Positions 44,743 to 53,934 of a stretch of 64,000 nt of DNA are shown here, piece by piece. How positions within the stretch are numbered: position 1 is the stretch's first letter; every line of letters begins with the position of its first letter. A model generated the notes under the pieces. The model worked only from the letters and a program-made list of their open reading frames with translations, did no database searches and was not told where the DNA came from. The stretch lies in the NCBI GenBank assembly GCA_951812755.1, contig OX638329.1, forward strand, positions 6,067,107 to 6,131,106, given 5' to 3'. Source of the DNA: an uncultured Latescibacterota bacterium. GTDB lineage: Bacteria; Latescibacterota; UBA2968. A program made the translations under genes and the position numbers.

Positions 44743-45357
44743 TCATTCATCGCATATCGGTCTATCCTGGTAGTTTGGCGGCTGTTGAACGCCCCCAAGA
44801 ATTACTGGACATTCCGGTAAAGATTCATCTGCTTGAAGTCCGCTAATCCTCTCTCGACAACTCTCCTCAGACGTATTGTCGCACGGGGAGATTCTTAACG
44901 GTTCTCCAGATGTACGTAAAATCCAGTACCATCGACTTTCGTGATCATAATGGTGAATTGCGATAAATTGTGAAGTAGGAATACTCACCTCATTCTCTGA
45001 CTGATTTTTCAATTTTACCGCTTTGTAAAGATCACGCCAAAAGAGAGCTGTTGGGCACGATCCAAAAAGCCAAGCAATAGAGAAAGAAATAAAACCGACG
45101 TAGTCATATATTGAACACGATGTTTGACGTAATATGTAACTAAATCCTAAAAGAATCCCCCAAAAGGTAGTAAACCAAAAAAGAGCGGATATGATCATAG
45201 TCCACCCAATTACTACCGTGATACTTTTATAATTCTCAAAATAACGTATGTAAGCTGAAAATACCGATGCAAAAGCAAAGAAACCAAAAAACCCCACAAT
45301 AGCTTGGCTTGGAATTGTGGACCATACCGTCGGCTCCGTCATCCTACCCTTCCCCAT
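44743..45357 (-). CDS. Unknown membrane protein with three helices and polar C-terminal part
   Basis: A 204-residue protein. Hydrophobic segments lie at about 18-38, 46-72 and 85-105, followed by a polar C-terminal part with HHYDHESRWYWI and several Cys. ATG 45357 or 45342 are both possible. It begins just after the stop of the 45957 gene, so the two form a pair. AT-rich relative to the surrounding genome. No family recognised. Confidence 0.5.
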   Translation of the reverse strand: MGKGRMTEPTVWSTIPSQAIVGFFGFFAFASVFSAYIRYFENYKSITVVIGWTMIISALFWFTTFWGILLGFSYILRQTSCSIYDYVGFISFSIAWLFGSCPTALFWRDLYKAVKLKNQSENEVSIPTSQFIAIHHYDHESRWYWILRTSGEPLRISPCDNTSEESCRERISGLQADESLPECPVILGGVQQPPNYQDRPICDE

Positions 45358-45360
45358 TTA

Positions 45361-45957
45361 TTAGTTAATGGCTGCAGATTGTGAAAATGTGAGTTTTATA
45401 TCCTCAAGATATTTACCAATATGTTCTTGAATTACATCTGCTTGTCCTGGCCACGGACGCCGTCTCACTTTTGAAAAGTCGTAACGTTGGACATTTCGTT
45501 TCTGAGATCCCGGATTATGCCACGATAGATAAGCCTTTTTACCGTCGTCAATAATTTTGTAATGTGCGGAATCAGAAAACGGCGACTGTCTTATCCTAAT
45601 ATCTACCTGTGGATGATTCTCAAATGTTTTTCTAAATTTATTCTCGTCACTGCTACTAAAACTGCATTCCATCTTAAAATCTGGGTTTCTCTTTAATTTC
45701 TCATCCACGAGCTTAATTACATACTTATCTTGATATATAGATTCGTCCATTATGTTGCCCTCATCAAAAGTACTCATTTTATACTCGGCTTCGTACAATA
45801 GCCCAATAAAACTATCAATGGCAAGCCGGTTGTTGTTTGACGTTCCTATGCTATCCATGCAAAAATAAGGCCACTCTCGGTAGACAATTAAAACGGCGAA
45901 AATGAATAATACACCGCCTACTATCCCTATTATAACTACAATAGTATTGATCATCAT
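45361..45957 (-). CDS. Membrane-anchored protein with a possible single PLD-like half-site
   Basis: A 198-residue protein starting at an ATG behind GAGGTC. One N-terminal transmembrane anchor (4-26). Near residue 130 the sequence SAHYKIIDDGKKAYLSWHNPG resembles the HxKxxxxD part of phospholipase D-type sites (H-Y-K-I-I-D-D). Only one half-site is present, so an active enzyme would need dimerisation. AT-rich. The pairing with a membrane protein in an accessory island is compatible with a defence or toxin role, but there is no direct evidence. Confidence 0.45.
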   Translation of the reverse strand: MMINTIVVIIGIVGGVLFIFAVLIVYREWPYFCMDSIGTSNNNRLAIDSFIGLLYEAEYKMSTFDEGNIMDESIYQDKYVIKLVDEKLKRNPDFKMECSFSSSDENKFRKTFENHPQVDIRIRQSPFSDSAHYKIIDDGKKAYLSWHNPGSQKRNVQRYDFSKVRRRPWPGQADVIQEHIGKYLEDIKLTFSQSAAIN

Positions 45958-46804
45958 TTTGACCTCCTCAGTGCCTACTCCATTGTGCAGTAGTTGTACC
46001 CTTCTTTTTTATATTAAAGGACGAATAGATAAAAAACGGGAAACTCGTTTTCACGCTCGTCGTGACGAGTTCCCCATAGGGAGATTTCTATTTTATGCTA
46101 CCTTGCTCAGACCGATGTATTATCATATATTAAAAAGTAACAACAGAAAAATGCGCCGGGCATACAAATATCCACCGCAATAAGACCGAGTTTAAGTTTC
46201 AAATCAACTACTTATGATTCATTTTAGCCGATAACTCTGGAGGGCAGGGCAATGAGCCTCGGTCAACAAGCCATTATCTCTTCTACCTTGTGGCGTATAA
46301 TTGCAATTATTCAGATATACTTAGAGAAATTCTATTCCATGAAGTAATAAATAATATAAGTATCAGACGTAACCGCCTACGGCAAATTACAGTGTTGATA
46401 TTAGAAAGTCAAGGATTTTTTAGCAATCTATTAATCTCTCAATTAACATCCCGCATATACCTAACAGGAAGAATTAGCAAAAAGGGAATACCGTGCAAAA
46501 CGCGAATATAGCTAAACCCGTCAGTTTCGGCAATAAGGTATATAGTTCCCAAAATTAAGGTCTAATATCGTCGTCCTATGGCTACGTCCAAGTGGTGATG
46601 GCGACGATGTGCGGACAGTTCCTGCCGGTCTGCTTGTCTATACTCCAGCATGTGTCTCAGCTATGACTGTTGTCGTGCCACTGTCTCGTTATGACTGTAG
46701 ATTTGTCTCTATGGAGGTGGTTCGCATCCCAACTACCTCCATCCCGTCGCACTCCGATGTTACTTTCGTATATAATTACCCAATAACACATGGAGGAAGA
46801 TGAG
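45958..46804. other. Gene-free AT-rich stretch with possible transposon remnants
   Basis: No convincing complete gene. A hairpin (GGGAAACTCGT/ACGAGTTCCCC with one mismatch) lies at about 46037-46074. At 46151 a ten-codon frame MRRAYKYPPQ resembles a TnpB start. At about 46590-46680 one frame carries PSGDGDDVRTVPAGLL, similar in style to TnpB C-terminal tails. The rest is unrecognised. Confidence 0.4.
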
Positions 46805-47248
46805 ATGGCCAAAGCCAGTGTATTTGTCAGTTCGGTTCTCGACGCATCAGTAGATGCTGTGTGGGAAAAAATTCGCGATTTTAATGCGTTGCCCGAATGG
46901 CATCCCGCGATTGCAGATAGCCGTATTGAAGGTGGTGAACCCAGCGATAGCGTGGGCTGTATTCGCAATTTTAATTTGAAAGATGGCGGCAATATTCGCG
47001 AACAGTTGCTCACGTTGAGCGATGTTACTTTTACGTGTACGTATTCTATTCTCGAATCGCCTATGCCGGTTGAAGACTATGTGGCAACATTGAGTTTGAC
47101 ACCTATTACAGATGGCAATCGAACGTATATTCAGTGGACCGCGGAATTTGGCTGTCCAGCAGATGAAGAAGAAGAACTGGTCGATTTTGTAGGCAATGGC
47201 GTCTTTCAAGGCGGTTTTGATTCGCTGAAGGGTATTCTCGCGGGATAG
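46805..47248 (+). CDS. SRPBCC (START-like) family protein
   Basis: A 147-residue protein. ATG 46805 has GGAGGAAGATGAG upstream. The pattern VFVSSVLDASVDAVWEKIRDFNALPEWHPAI and the late FQGGFDSLKGIL helix match polyketide-cyclase/dehydratase-like START proteins, which bind hydrophobic ligands in a deep cavity. Ligand unknown. It stands alone, convergent with the gene at 47372. Confidence 0.85.
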   Translation: MAKASVFVSSVLDASVDAVWEKIRDFNALPEWHPAIADSRIEGGEPSDSVGCIRNFNLKDGGNIREQLLTLSDVTFTCTYSILESPMPVEDYVATLSLTPITDGNRTYIQWTAEFGCPADEEEELVDFVGNGVFQGGFDSLKGILAG

Positions 47249-47267
47249 ATCTACATCGATGCTTCAT

Positions 47268-47285
47268 AACGCAGTACTGCGTTTT
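47268..47285 (+). terminator. Weak terminator after the SRPBCC gene
   Basis: A short inverted repeat AACGCAG/CTGCGTT followed by TTT, 19 nt beyond the stop. Confidence 0.4.
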
Positions 47286-47371
47286 ACACCTTGACAGTAG
47301 CTCTTCTTTTATCTGTGTCTATCTGCGTCCATCCCTGCTTACTTCCGCAGGGACATGCCTGCGGATACTTT

Positions 47372-48154
47372 TTACCGATTCTTCAACGCCATCATATCCA
47401 CGGGATCTGGACTTTCGAATACCGAAGCGGGTAATGTATCAAAAACGGCAATCTCCGTATGCTTGCGTTCGCCCCTGCGCGTTGATCCGCGTCCGTCGGA
47501 GAGCAGGATGTTGCCGTGTTTTGTCCAGTTTGTCCACGGGTTGCGGAATCGCGGCTCTGCGTCCGATGCTTTGCGATAAAAAGCCCATTCTGTGACCAGG
47601 TTGTGCTCTTGATCTATCCATACGTGGTATTTGTTTTGCGGCGTGACACCGGTGTCTTGAAAGGTGAGGGTCAATTTGTATGCGGGGCGGTCATTCAGGG
47701 TTTTGTCTTCGCCGCTGTATTTTAAGGTGACGCCCGTGTCTTTCAATTTATAGGGCATGACCAGCCAGTAAGAGTCGTTGATCCATCGCCTGTATCCCTG
47801 GTTTGTATATTTTTTTACAGAGTCGGGGTTTGTTTGCTCTGTTCCGCCAAACCACACGCGGCCTTTTTTGGTGTTTATATTCATCGTGATGAGCATGTCC
47901 CCGTCTTCATGCCGCAGGTTGCCCGTCCATTTGTCCCATACATGCATACGCCGTCCAAAGAAACGCCATGTGATGTAACGGGTCTGATTCCAATTTTCCC
48001 ATCCGCCCATTTTTTTCATTACGGCATCGGCAATTTCAATTGCTTTTGCATCTGATCCCGACTGGTTGAATCCTTCGGCCGGGGGATTGGTTTCCGCCAT
48101 GGCTTTTGGGGCCAGGGTCAGCAATAATGCGAGAATCGTCAATCGAGTAATCAT
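47372..48154 (-). CDS. Secreted LolA-like protein of unknown function
   Basis: A 260-residue protein with a signal peptide (1-20, ending AMA). The mature part is beta-rich with repeated Trp/Tyr strands (ITWRFFGRRMHVWDKWTGNLRHE..., DRPAYKLTLTFQDTG, YHVWIDQEHNLVTEWAFY), the pattern of LolA/LolB-type half-barrels; it also recalls DUF6503. Periplasmic carrier or lipoprotein-like factor is plausible. The ribosome site TAAGGAG directly abuts MITE-like element copy 4. Confidence 0.6.
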   Translation of the reverse strand: MITRLTILALLLTLAPKAMAETNPPAEGFNQSGSDAKAIEIADAVMKKMGGWENWNQTRYITWRFFGRRMHVWDKWTGNLRHEDGDMLITMNINTKKGRVWFGGTEQTNPDSVKKYTNQGYRRWINDSYWLVMPYKLKDTGVTLKYSGEDKTLNDRPAYKLTLTFQDTGVTPQNKYHVWIDQEHNLVTEWAFYRKASDAEPRFRNPWTNWTKHGNILLSDGRGSTRRGERKHTEIAVFDTLPASVFESPDPVDMMALKNR

Positions 48155-48165
48155 ATATTCTCCTT

Positions 48166-48378
48166 AGAAGCTGTTTTAAAACTCATTTTGCCCCTTCCTC
48201 GGCTATGCGCTATTGCCCTGTCATGCTGAGCGGAGCGCAGCGGAGTCGAAGGAGCGGGGTACAACTGCGTAGCAGTTCATCTCTTACCAACTCAGGTGGA
48301 AAAGATGCTTCGGCTACGCTCAGCATGACAAAACGCCTGACATGCGTAACATCAGATATTAATTTTAAAACAGTCTCT
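48166..48378 (+). mobile_element. MITE-like element, copy 4 (213 bp), upstream of the 48154 gene
   Basis: Same ends as the other copies. On the minus strand TAAG flanks both sides (outside AGACTG and CAGCTTC), a 4-bp target duplication. The downstream TAAG is part of the TAAGGAG ribosome site of the gene starting at 48154; removing the element leaves a normal leader. Confidence 0.8.
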
Positions 48379-48509
48379 TAGTACAATGAGTGTGGCAAGT
48401 ATTTCCGCTTGCTTGCGGTTTGAATAACGCCCTATATTGGCGAACTAATGTACACAACGAGGTACAATTGCGCCAGTAGTTAAACGAATCAACGAATCAA
48501 CGAGCCGTC

Positions 48510-48534
48510 ATTGCGGCATGGTGTTAGCCGCAAT
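48510..48534. repeat. Dispersed hairpin repeat (ATTGCGGC/GCCGCAAT)
   Basis: Fourth copy of the hairpin seen in the 105-bp tandem repeat, here with loop ATGGTGTTA, 65 nt upstream of the sulfatase start. Confidence 0.75.
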
Positions 48535-48598
48535 CCAGAGGTTTTGGGGGGTTGGGCGGGGTTCGTCTATTCGTCTATTCAGAAAGGATTTAAAAAAT

Positions 48599-50056
48599 AT
48601 GAAGGATTCGGCAACGCATCCCAATATTGTTGTGATGTACGCGGATGATCTCGGTTTTGGAGATGTCAGTTGTTATGGTGCTACGGCACTCGATACACCC
48701 AATATTGATCGTTTGGCTTCTGAGGGTGTCGTATTTTACCACGGGTATGCCACGGCGGCGACGTGTACGCCCTCGCGCTATAGCCTGCTTACGGGTTCTT
48801 ATTCCTGGCGCAATGAACGCGCACATATTTTACCCGGTGATGCTCCGCTTATTATAGATCCCGATACTTCTACGTTGCCTTCCGTGCTCGAGGAGGCGGG
48901 TTATAAAACGGGTGTTGTTGGCAAGTGGCATCTGGGTATTGGCGAGGGAAATCAGAATTGGAATGAGCCGCTTCCGCTAACACCTCTGGATATTGGGTTT
49001 GACTATTCTTATATCATGGCTGCGACCAATGATCGCGTGCCGTGTGTGTATCTGGATGGGAGAGATGTGGTGGATCTCGATCCGTCCGATCCGATTGAGG
49101 TGGAGTACGATAAGAATAAGCCGTTTTCGGGGCTGCCGACCGGGAAAGACAATCCCGAGTTGCTGAAGATGAAGTTCCACCACGGGCACGATATGAGTAT
49201 TGTCAATGGCGTGAGTCGAATCGGGTATATGAGGGGGGGCGAGGCAGCGCTTTGGGTGGATGAAGATATGGCCGATGTGTTTTTGGAAAAGGCCGTATCA
49301 TTTGTCGAGAAGAACAAGGATAATCCCTTTTTCCTGTATTACGCTTTTCACCAGCCCCATGTTCCGCGGTTGCCGCATCCCCGATTTGTGGGCAGTACTG
49401 GATTGGGTCCGCGCGGCGATGCGATTGCCGAGATGGATTGGTGTGTTGGCGAGATGCTCGATGCGCTTGATCGGTGTGGCTTGAAAGATGATACGATTGT
49501 GGTTTTTTCCAGCGATAATGGTCCGGTGCTGAATGATGGTTATTACGACGAGGCGGTTGAGCTGTGTGGCGATCACCGGCCAGCAGGTCCGTTACGCGGG
49601 GGAAAATACAGTATGTACGATGGGGGTACCCGCGTGCCTTTTATTGTTTCCTGGCCCGGTAATGTGGAAGCTGGCGAATCCGATGCGCTGGTCAGTCAGG
49701 TCGATTTTCTCGCGTCTTTTGCTGCTCTTGCAGGTGTGTCGCTGGATGCGGATGCGGGTCCCGATAGCGTGGATGTGCTCGATGCGCTGCTGGGGCAAAG
49801 CGATGAGGGCCGCGCGGAGATTGTTCTGGAGGGTGTTCAGGCAAAGACGGTTTTGCGGCAGGGGGATTGGGTGTTTATTCCGCCACATCAGGGTCCGCCT
49901 GTGAATACGAATGTGAATATTGAGACTGGCAATTCCTCAGTTCCGCAACTCTACTATCTTGCGGATGATATCGGGCAGATTGAGAATATGGCATCGATCC
50001 ATCCCGATGTTGCCGAGCGAATGGCGGATCGGTTGCGAGAGATCAGATCAGGATAA
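48599..50056 (+). CDS. Sulfatase (arylsulfatase family)
   Basis: A 485-residue protein. ATG 48599 with AAAGGA upstream is preferred; codons before it derive from the hairpin repeat. Motifs: YAD16DLGFGD (metal-binding Asp pair) and C56-T-P-S-R60, the CxPxR site whose Cys becomes formylglycine; later HQPHVPRLPHP and FSSDNGP. No signal peptide is visible, unusual because most such sulfatases are exported. The maturase is not in the window. A PhyH gene follows, consistent with a sulfated-compound catabolism region, but the substrate is unknown. Confidence 0.9.
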   Translation: MKDSATHPNIVVMYADDLGFGDVSCYGATALDTPNIDRLASEGVVFYHGYATAATCTPSRYSLLTGSYSWRNERAHILPGDAPLIIDPDTSTLPSVLEEAGYKTGVVGKWHLGIGEGNQNWNEPLPLTPLDIGFDYSYIMAATNDRVPCVYLDGRDVVDLDPSDPIEVEYDKNKPFSGLPTGKDNPELLKMKFHHGHDMSIVNGVSRIGYMRGGEAALWVDEDMADVFLEKAVSFVEKNKDNPFFLYYAFHQPHVPRLPHPRFVGSTGLGPRGDAIAEMDWCVGEMLDALDRCGLKDDTIVVFSSDNGPVLNDGYYDEAVELCGDHRPAGPLRGGKYSMYDGGTRVPFIVSWPGNVEAGESDALVSQVDFLASFAALAGVSLDADAGPDSVDVLDALLGQSDEGRAEIVLEGVQAKTVLRQGDWVFIPPHQGPPVNTNVNIETGNSSVPQLYYLADDIGQIENMASIHPDVAERMADRLREIRSG

Positions 50057-50181
50057 TCAGAGCCTGCACTGGAACGCTTCTATCCAGTGATTAAAGGATG
50101 ATCAGGATGGTAAGCGGTAGTAAGAAACGTATGTATGTAGGGGCGGTGCCCCTGTGCCCGCCCGTGTCCTGAAAGCGTATT

Positions 50182-50961
50182 ATGACAAATTTGCGATGTG
50201 AATACGATCAAAATGGCTATGTTATCGCGCGTAAGGCTATTGATGCGGCGCTTGCAGAAGAGACGGTGCAACACGTCCACTGGCTTATCGAGAGGAATCC
50301 CGGCGTGCGCCCAGAGCGTTTGCATCACAATTTGCTCGCCCGCGATCCATTTATGCACCGGCTCGTGGGGGATGAACGTCTGGTAGATATTGCGGAGCAA
50401 TTTCTCGGTCCCAATATCGCGATGTTTGCCGCACATTATATCGCCAAGCCCCCGGGCGATGGTCAGGCTGTGCAGTGGCATCAAGACGGGTCTTATTGGC
50501 CCCTCGTGCCAATGGAAGTGACCACTTTGTGGGTTGCGGGGACGCCTTCGACGGTTGAAAATGGCTGTATGCGGGTGTTGCCGGGTACGCATAATAAGCA
50601 TTTGCTCAAGCGCCGCGATCTCATTGATCTGGATCGGGAAAAGTACGTGCTCGGCGTGGGGATTCATCCCGATCAGATCGACGATTCCGATGCGGTTGAT
50701 CTCGAGCTTGATGCGGGCGATGTCTCGATCCACAATCCGAATATTATCCACGGCTCCAATGCCAATACATCGAATCAGTGGCGCGTTGGTCTCACTTTGA
50801 GGTATATTCCGACGACGACATGGGTGAATAGAGAAGATCACGAAAATATTCTCGTGCGGGGCAAAGCCAGTCCCGGTGTTGCGAATGTGTATGCGGCGCG
50901 TCCGCGATATGTCCAGGGTGAGACTATGCCGTTTGGCGGCTGCGAGGTGTGGAATCAATAG
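50182..50961 (+). CDS. PhyH family dioxygenase
   Basis: A 259-residue protein. Iron ligands H100-Q-D102 (WHQDGSYWPL) and H190 (IIHGSNAN) with RVGLTLRY after it. Normal length. It is followed after 8 nt by another PhyH gene with its own AGGAG site, so both are cotranscribed. Between the sulfatase stop and this gene (50057-50181) there is a weak 7-bp hairpin and a GGGCGG/CCGCCC inverted repeat. Confidence 0.88.
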   Translation: MTNLRCEYDQNGYVIARKAIDAALAEETVQHVHWLIERNPGVRPERLHHNLLARDPFMHRLVGDERLVDIAEQFLGPNIAMFAAHYIAKPPGDGQAVQWHQDGSYWPLVPMEVTTLWVAGTPSTVENGCMRVLPGTHNKHLLKRRDLIDLDREKYVLGVGIHPDQIDDSDAVDLELDAGDVSIHNPNIIHGSNANTSNQWRVGLTLRYIPTTTWVNREDHENILVRGKASPGVANVYAARPRYVQGETMPFGGCEVWNQ

Positions 50962-50969
50962 GAGATACC

Positions 50970-51815
50970 ATGGCTGGCTTGACCGATGAGCAGATTGCTT
51001 ATTACAAGGATGAGGGGTATTTGTTGCTGGATGAGTGTTTGCCCCCAGAGGCGTATCAGCCACTTGTAGATGAGTTTAATGCGGTGATTGGACAAAAGGC
51101 GAGAGAAGCTTATGCTCTGGGTCAATTGGAGAGTCTTTTTGAAGATGCGCCTTTTGAGCGGCGATTGGCGTATTTGTGCGAGGCTATGGGGACGGATAAG
51201 CGTTTTGTAGCTGAGATTTTGGGCAAGGCTCACAAGACTGCGGGTTTGTTCTTTTTCCTGACGCATCCGGCTATTCTAAATGTGGTCGAGTCGATTATTG
51301 GGCCGGAAATTCTGGTGCATCCGCAGTTTAATATCCGCGCAAAGATGCCCGGCGAAGCAGAGGTGTTGTGGCACCAGGATATCGCGTTTCTGGATCCGGA
51401 GGTGGAGAAGACGTTTATGATCAATTTCTGGGTGCCGCTGGTGGATACGGATGTGGAGAATGGCTGTCTGGAGATTTTGGCGGGGAGTCACAAGCACGGT
51501 ATTATTCCACACGATCCGGCGGATTCAGAAAAGGAAATCCCCGAGGACCGGCTGCCGCCGGGTGGTCGCGTTTTGTCCGTGCTGCCAGCCGGGGGTGCCG
51601 CGTTGATTCAGCATAAGACCATACATCGCTCTTTTCCCAATCAGTCCGACCATATTCGCTGGAGTCTGGATATTCGATATAGCGATTACAGGTTGCCGAC
51701 CGGGCGCGAGGAGGTGCCCGGTTTTGTTGCGAGAAGTGAGATAGACCCGGGTCGGGTGGCAAGCGGTCATGAGGATTGGCTGCGGTTGATGGAGGATGAG
51801 CGTTTAAATTTTTAA
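50970..51815 (+). CDS. PhyH family dioxygenase
   Basis: A 281-residue protein. ATG 50970 lies behind AGGAG. H135-Q-D137 (LWHQDIAFLDP) and H219 (KTIHRSFPNQS) supply the iron site; WSLDIRYSDY follows for 2-oxoglutarate. The pattern NGCLEILAGSHKHG is typical of bacterial PhyH. Cotranscribed with the 50182 gene and probably with the GWxTD gene at 51832 (16 nt gap). Confidence 0.88.
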   Translation: MAGLTDEQIAYYKDEGYLLLDECLPPEAYQPLVDEFNAVIGQKAREAYALGQLESLFEDAPFERRLAYLCEAMGTDKRFVAEILGKAHKTAGLFFFLTHPAILNVVESIIGPEILVHPQFNIRAKMPGEAEVLWHQDIAFLDPEVEKTFMINFWVPLVDTDVENGCLEILAGSHKHGIIPHDPADSEKEIPEDRLPPGGRVLSVLPAGGAALIQHKTIHRSFPNQSDHIRWSLDIRYSDYRLPTGREEVPGFVARSEIDPGRVASGHEDWLRLMEDERLNF

Positions 51816-51831
51816 TTGTGAAAGATACGCC

Positions 51832-53154
51832 ATGAGATGGATACGTTGTGTCGCGGTGCTGCTCATCTGGTCGCATGCGGGTGGCATAGGAGCGCAGGAT
51901 TTGCCTTTGACGAGTACGGGCAACCTGCGTTTTTTTGTTGATTTGTCGGCTTTTCGAGGTCCTGAGGGATATACCCGTCAGGAAGTGGCACTGTTGCTGG
52001 ATGCGAGTCAGCTCGCGCTCCGGGAACAGGCGGGGGAGTCGGTTGGGAAGATTTCTCTGGTCGCTGTTGTGCTGGATACGCTGGACAATCGGGTGGTGCA
52101 TCGGACATGGGTGCAGCAGGTCGCTGTTCCAGAGCTGGATGTGGGGATCGGGGCGCCGTTTAAGGATGCTATTTATTTTGATTTGAAGCCGGGTGATTAT
52201 CGGCTGGTTGTGCAGATTAAGGATATCCATGCGGAGGAGAGTGGGCGTTGTACTGTGCCGCTTCAGATACCGGATTACGAACGTGTGGGGCTGGTGTTCA
52301 GCGATCTACAATTGGCTTCTCATGTGGCGCGAAGCGGGGAGGCTCATCGGTTTGTCAAGCAAGGCTGGAAGGTCGTGCCGAATATTACCCGAAATTATGT
52401 TATCGGAGAGCCGCTGCAGATTTATTTTGAGGTGTATAATCTGTCGTCGTCGGGAGAGAGTTTTATTATGGGGTATCGTCTAATCGATGCGGAGGGGGTG
52501 GTTGTGCGCACTTATCCGGCAAAGCGGTTCTTAAAGCCGGGAGAGAGTTGTGTGAGGGCGGAGGTTCTGGATACAGAGGGTTTGCGGGAGGGGACTTATG
52601 ATCTTCAGGTGGAGGCGTTTGATGGGAGTAGCCGGCAGTATTTTCAGACGAGACGTCCCATTTTTCTGGTTTCAAAAGATTTGCCCGAGGGGCTTACTCA
52701 GGTGCAAAAGGATTTGATCGGGTATTATGCAGATATCCGGTATGTCGCTGATGAGAAGACGCGGCGGACTTATGACGCGCTGGAGAGCTGGCCTGCCAGG
52801 CTGGCGTTTTTGAAGGTTTTCTGGAAGCAGTTGGACGATGTGCCGGATACGCTGACGAATGAGCGTCTGCTGCAGCATTTGATGCGCCTGCATTATGTGG
52901 AGACGCATTTTGGGGCTGGCGTAAGGGGATCGGATACGGACCGGGGACGGGTGTATATTCAATATGGACCGCCCGATGATATTGATTATCGGACGTCTGC
53001 TGCGGGTCAGAAACCGTCTGAGGTGTGGTTTTACGAGACCCATCGGCGCTACGAATTTGTATTTAGAGATCGGCGGGGTACGGGATTTTACGAATTGGTT
53101 CATTCCACTTATCCGGGGGAGATGTCCAATCCGTACTGGTGGCGAGAGTTTTAG
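51832..53154 (+). CDS. Secreted GWxTD-domain protein
   Basis: A 440-residue protein with a signal peptide (1-21, ending IGAQ). Beta-rich repeats occupy most of the protein (FDLKPGDYRLVVQIKDIHAEE, KPGESCVRAEVLDTEGLREGTYDL), and the GWxTD-type segment is at about 330-380 (FLKVFWKQLDDVPD..., RGRVYIQYGPPDDID). It shares the C-terminal logic of the long TPR/GWxTD protein at 14221 but has no TPRs. The stop is one base from the stop of the convergent PhyH gene. Confidence 0.75.
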   Translation: MRWIRCVAVLLIWSHAGGIGAQDLPLTSTGNLRFFVDLSAFRGPEGYTRQEVALLLDASQLALREQAGESVGKISLVAVVLDTLDNRVVHRTWVQQVAVPELDVGIGAPFKDAIYFDLKPGDYRLVVQIKDIHAEESGRCTVPLQIPDYERVGLVFSDLQLASHVARSGEAHRFVKQGWKVVPNITRNYVIGEPLQIYFEVYNLSSSGESFIMGYRLIDAEGVVVRTYPAKRFLKPGESCVRAEVLDTEGLREGTYDLQVEAFDGSSRQYFQTRRPIFLVSKDLPEGLTQVQKDLIGYYADIRYVADEKTRRTYDALESWPARLAFLKVFWKQLDDVPDTLTNERLLQHLMRLHYVETHFGAGVRGSDTDRGRVYIQYGPPDDIDYRTSAAGQKPSEVWFYETHRRYEFVFRDRRGTGFYELVHSTYPGEMSNPYWWREF

Positions 53155-53155
53155 T

Positions 53156-53932
53156 TTACACCCGCGATGGCAGGTCGGGTGGAGGGTCACCGACTGTGGA
53201 TTTGCCATTGCGGAGGAAGGGTTCGGCGTTGCCCCAGAGTTTGCTGCCGTCGTGCGATAGGATGGGTTCGCAGGAGTATTGGCCCAGGTATGCGCGGCGC
53301 AGTTTTGGGGTGGTGTTGGTGCTGCTGCTGTGGAAGACGATGCTGGAGAAGGCAACGATGCTTCCTGCGGGAACTTCTGCAATGAGGCCGGGGTCACTGC
53401 CAAAGTAGCCGACTTTGTCGTTGCTGCCTTCTTCGACGATGTGGTGTACCCACGAGCGAATGCCGCTGCGCGAATAGGGTAGGAGGTGGATGGTGCCGTT
53501 TTCTTCGTTCATATCATCGAGCGCACACCAGCAGGTGAGATACGGTTTGTGGTCGGGATAGCCGACATAGCCCGAGTCCTGATGCCATGAGAATTTCATG
53601 CCAGTTTCCGCGCCTTTGACGACGTATTGTTCCCAGAAGAGGTACGCGTTGTCACCGAGGGTGGCGCGGCATATTTCGGCCATGAGATCGCTGAAGAGGA
53701 AGGTGCGAAGTTTGGGTTGCTGGCGAAAGCAGTTGGAGACGAAGTAGCGTTTGTTGCGGTGGTTGATGCCGATGGTGTCCGTGCCCTGTTCATCCATGCG
53801 CGCGTGCATGGTGTCGATGAAGGTCTGGCATTCGTCGCGCAGGAGTTCGAGGTGGTGTTCGGGTATGACGGCTTCGAGGATGAAATAGCCTTCGTCTTTG
53901 TATTGTTGTTTTTGGGCTTCGGTGATGGTCAT
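53156..53932 (-). CDS. PhyH family dioxygenase
   Basis: A 258-residue protein; ATG 53932 (after AGGTTGACC) starts 2 nt after the stop of the next gene upstream, so it is coupled to it. H117-Q-D119 (SWHQDSGYVGYP) and H201 (IVFHSSSTN) are the iron ligands. The C-terminus adds a segment (LWGNAEPFLRNGKST) found in some family members. Confidence 0.88.
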   Translation of the reverse strand: MTITEAQKQQYKDEGYFILEAVIPEHHLELLRDECQTFIDTMHARMDEQGTDTIGINHRNKRYFVSNCFRQQPKLRTFLFSDLMAEICRATLGDNAYLFWEQYVVKGAETGMKFSWHQDSGYVGYPDHKPYLTCWCALDDMNEENGTIHLLPYSRSGIRSWVHHIVEEGSNDKVGYFGSDPGLIAEVPAGSIVAFSSIVFHSSSTNTTPKLRRAYLGQYSCEPILSHDGSKLWGNAEPFLRNGKSTVGDPPPDLPSRV

Positions 53933-53934
53933 GG

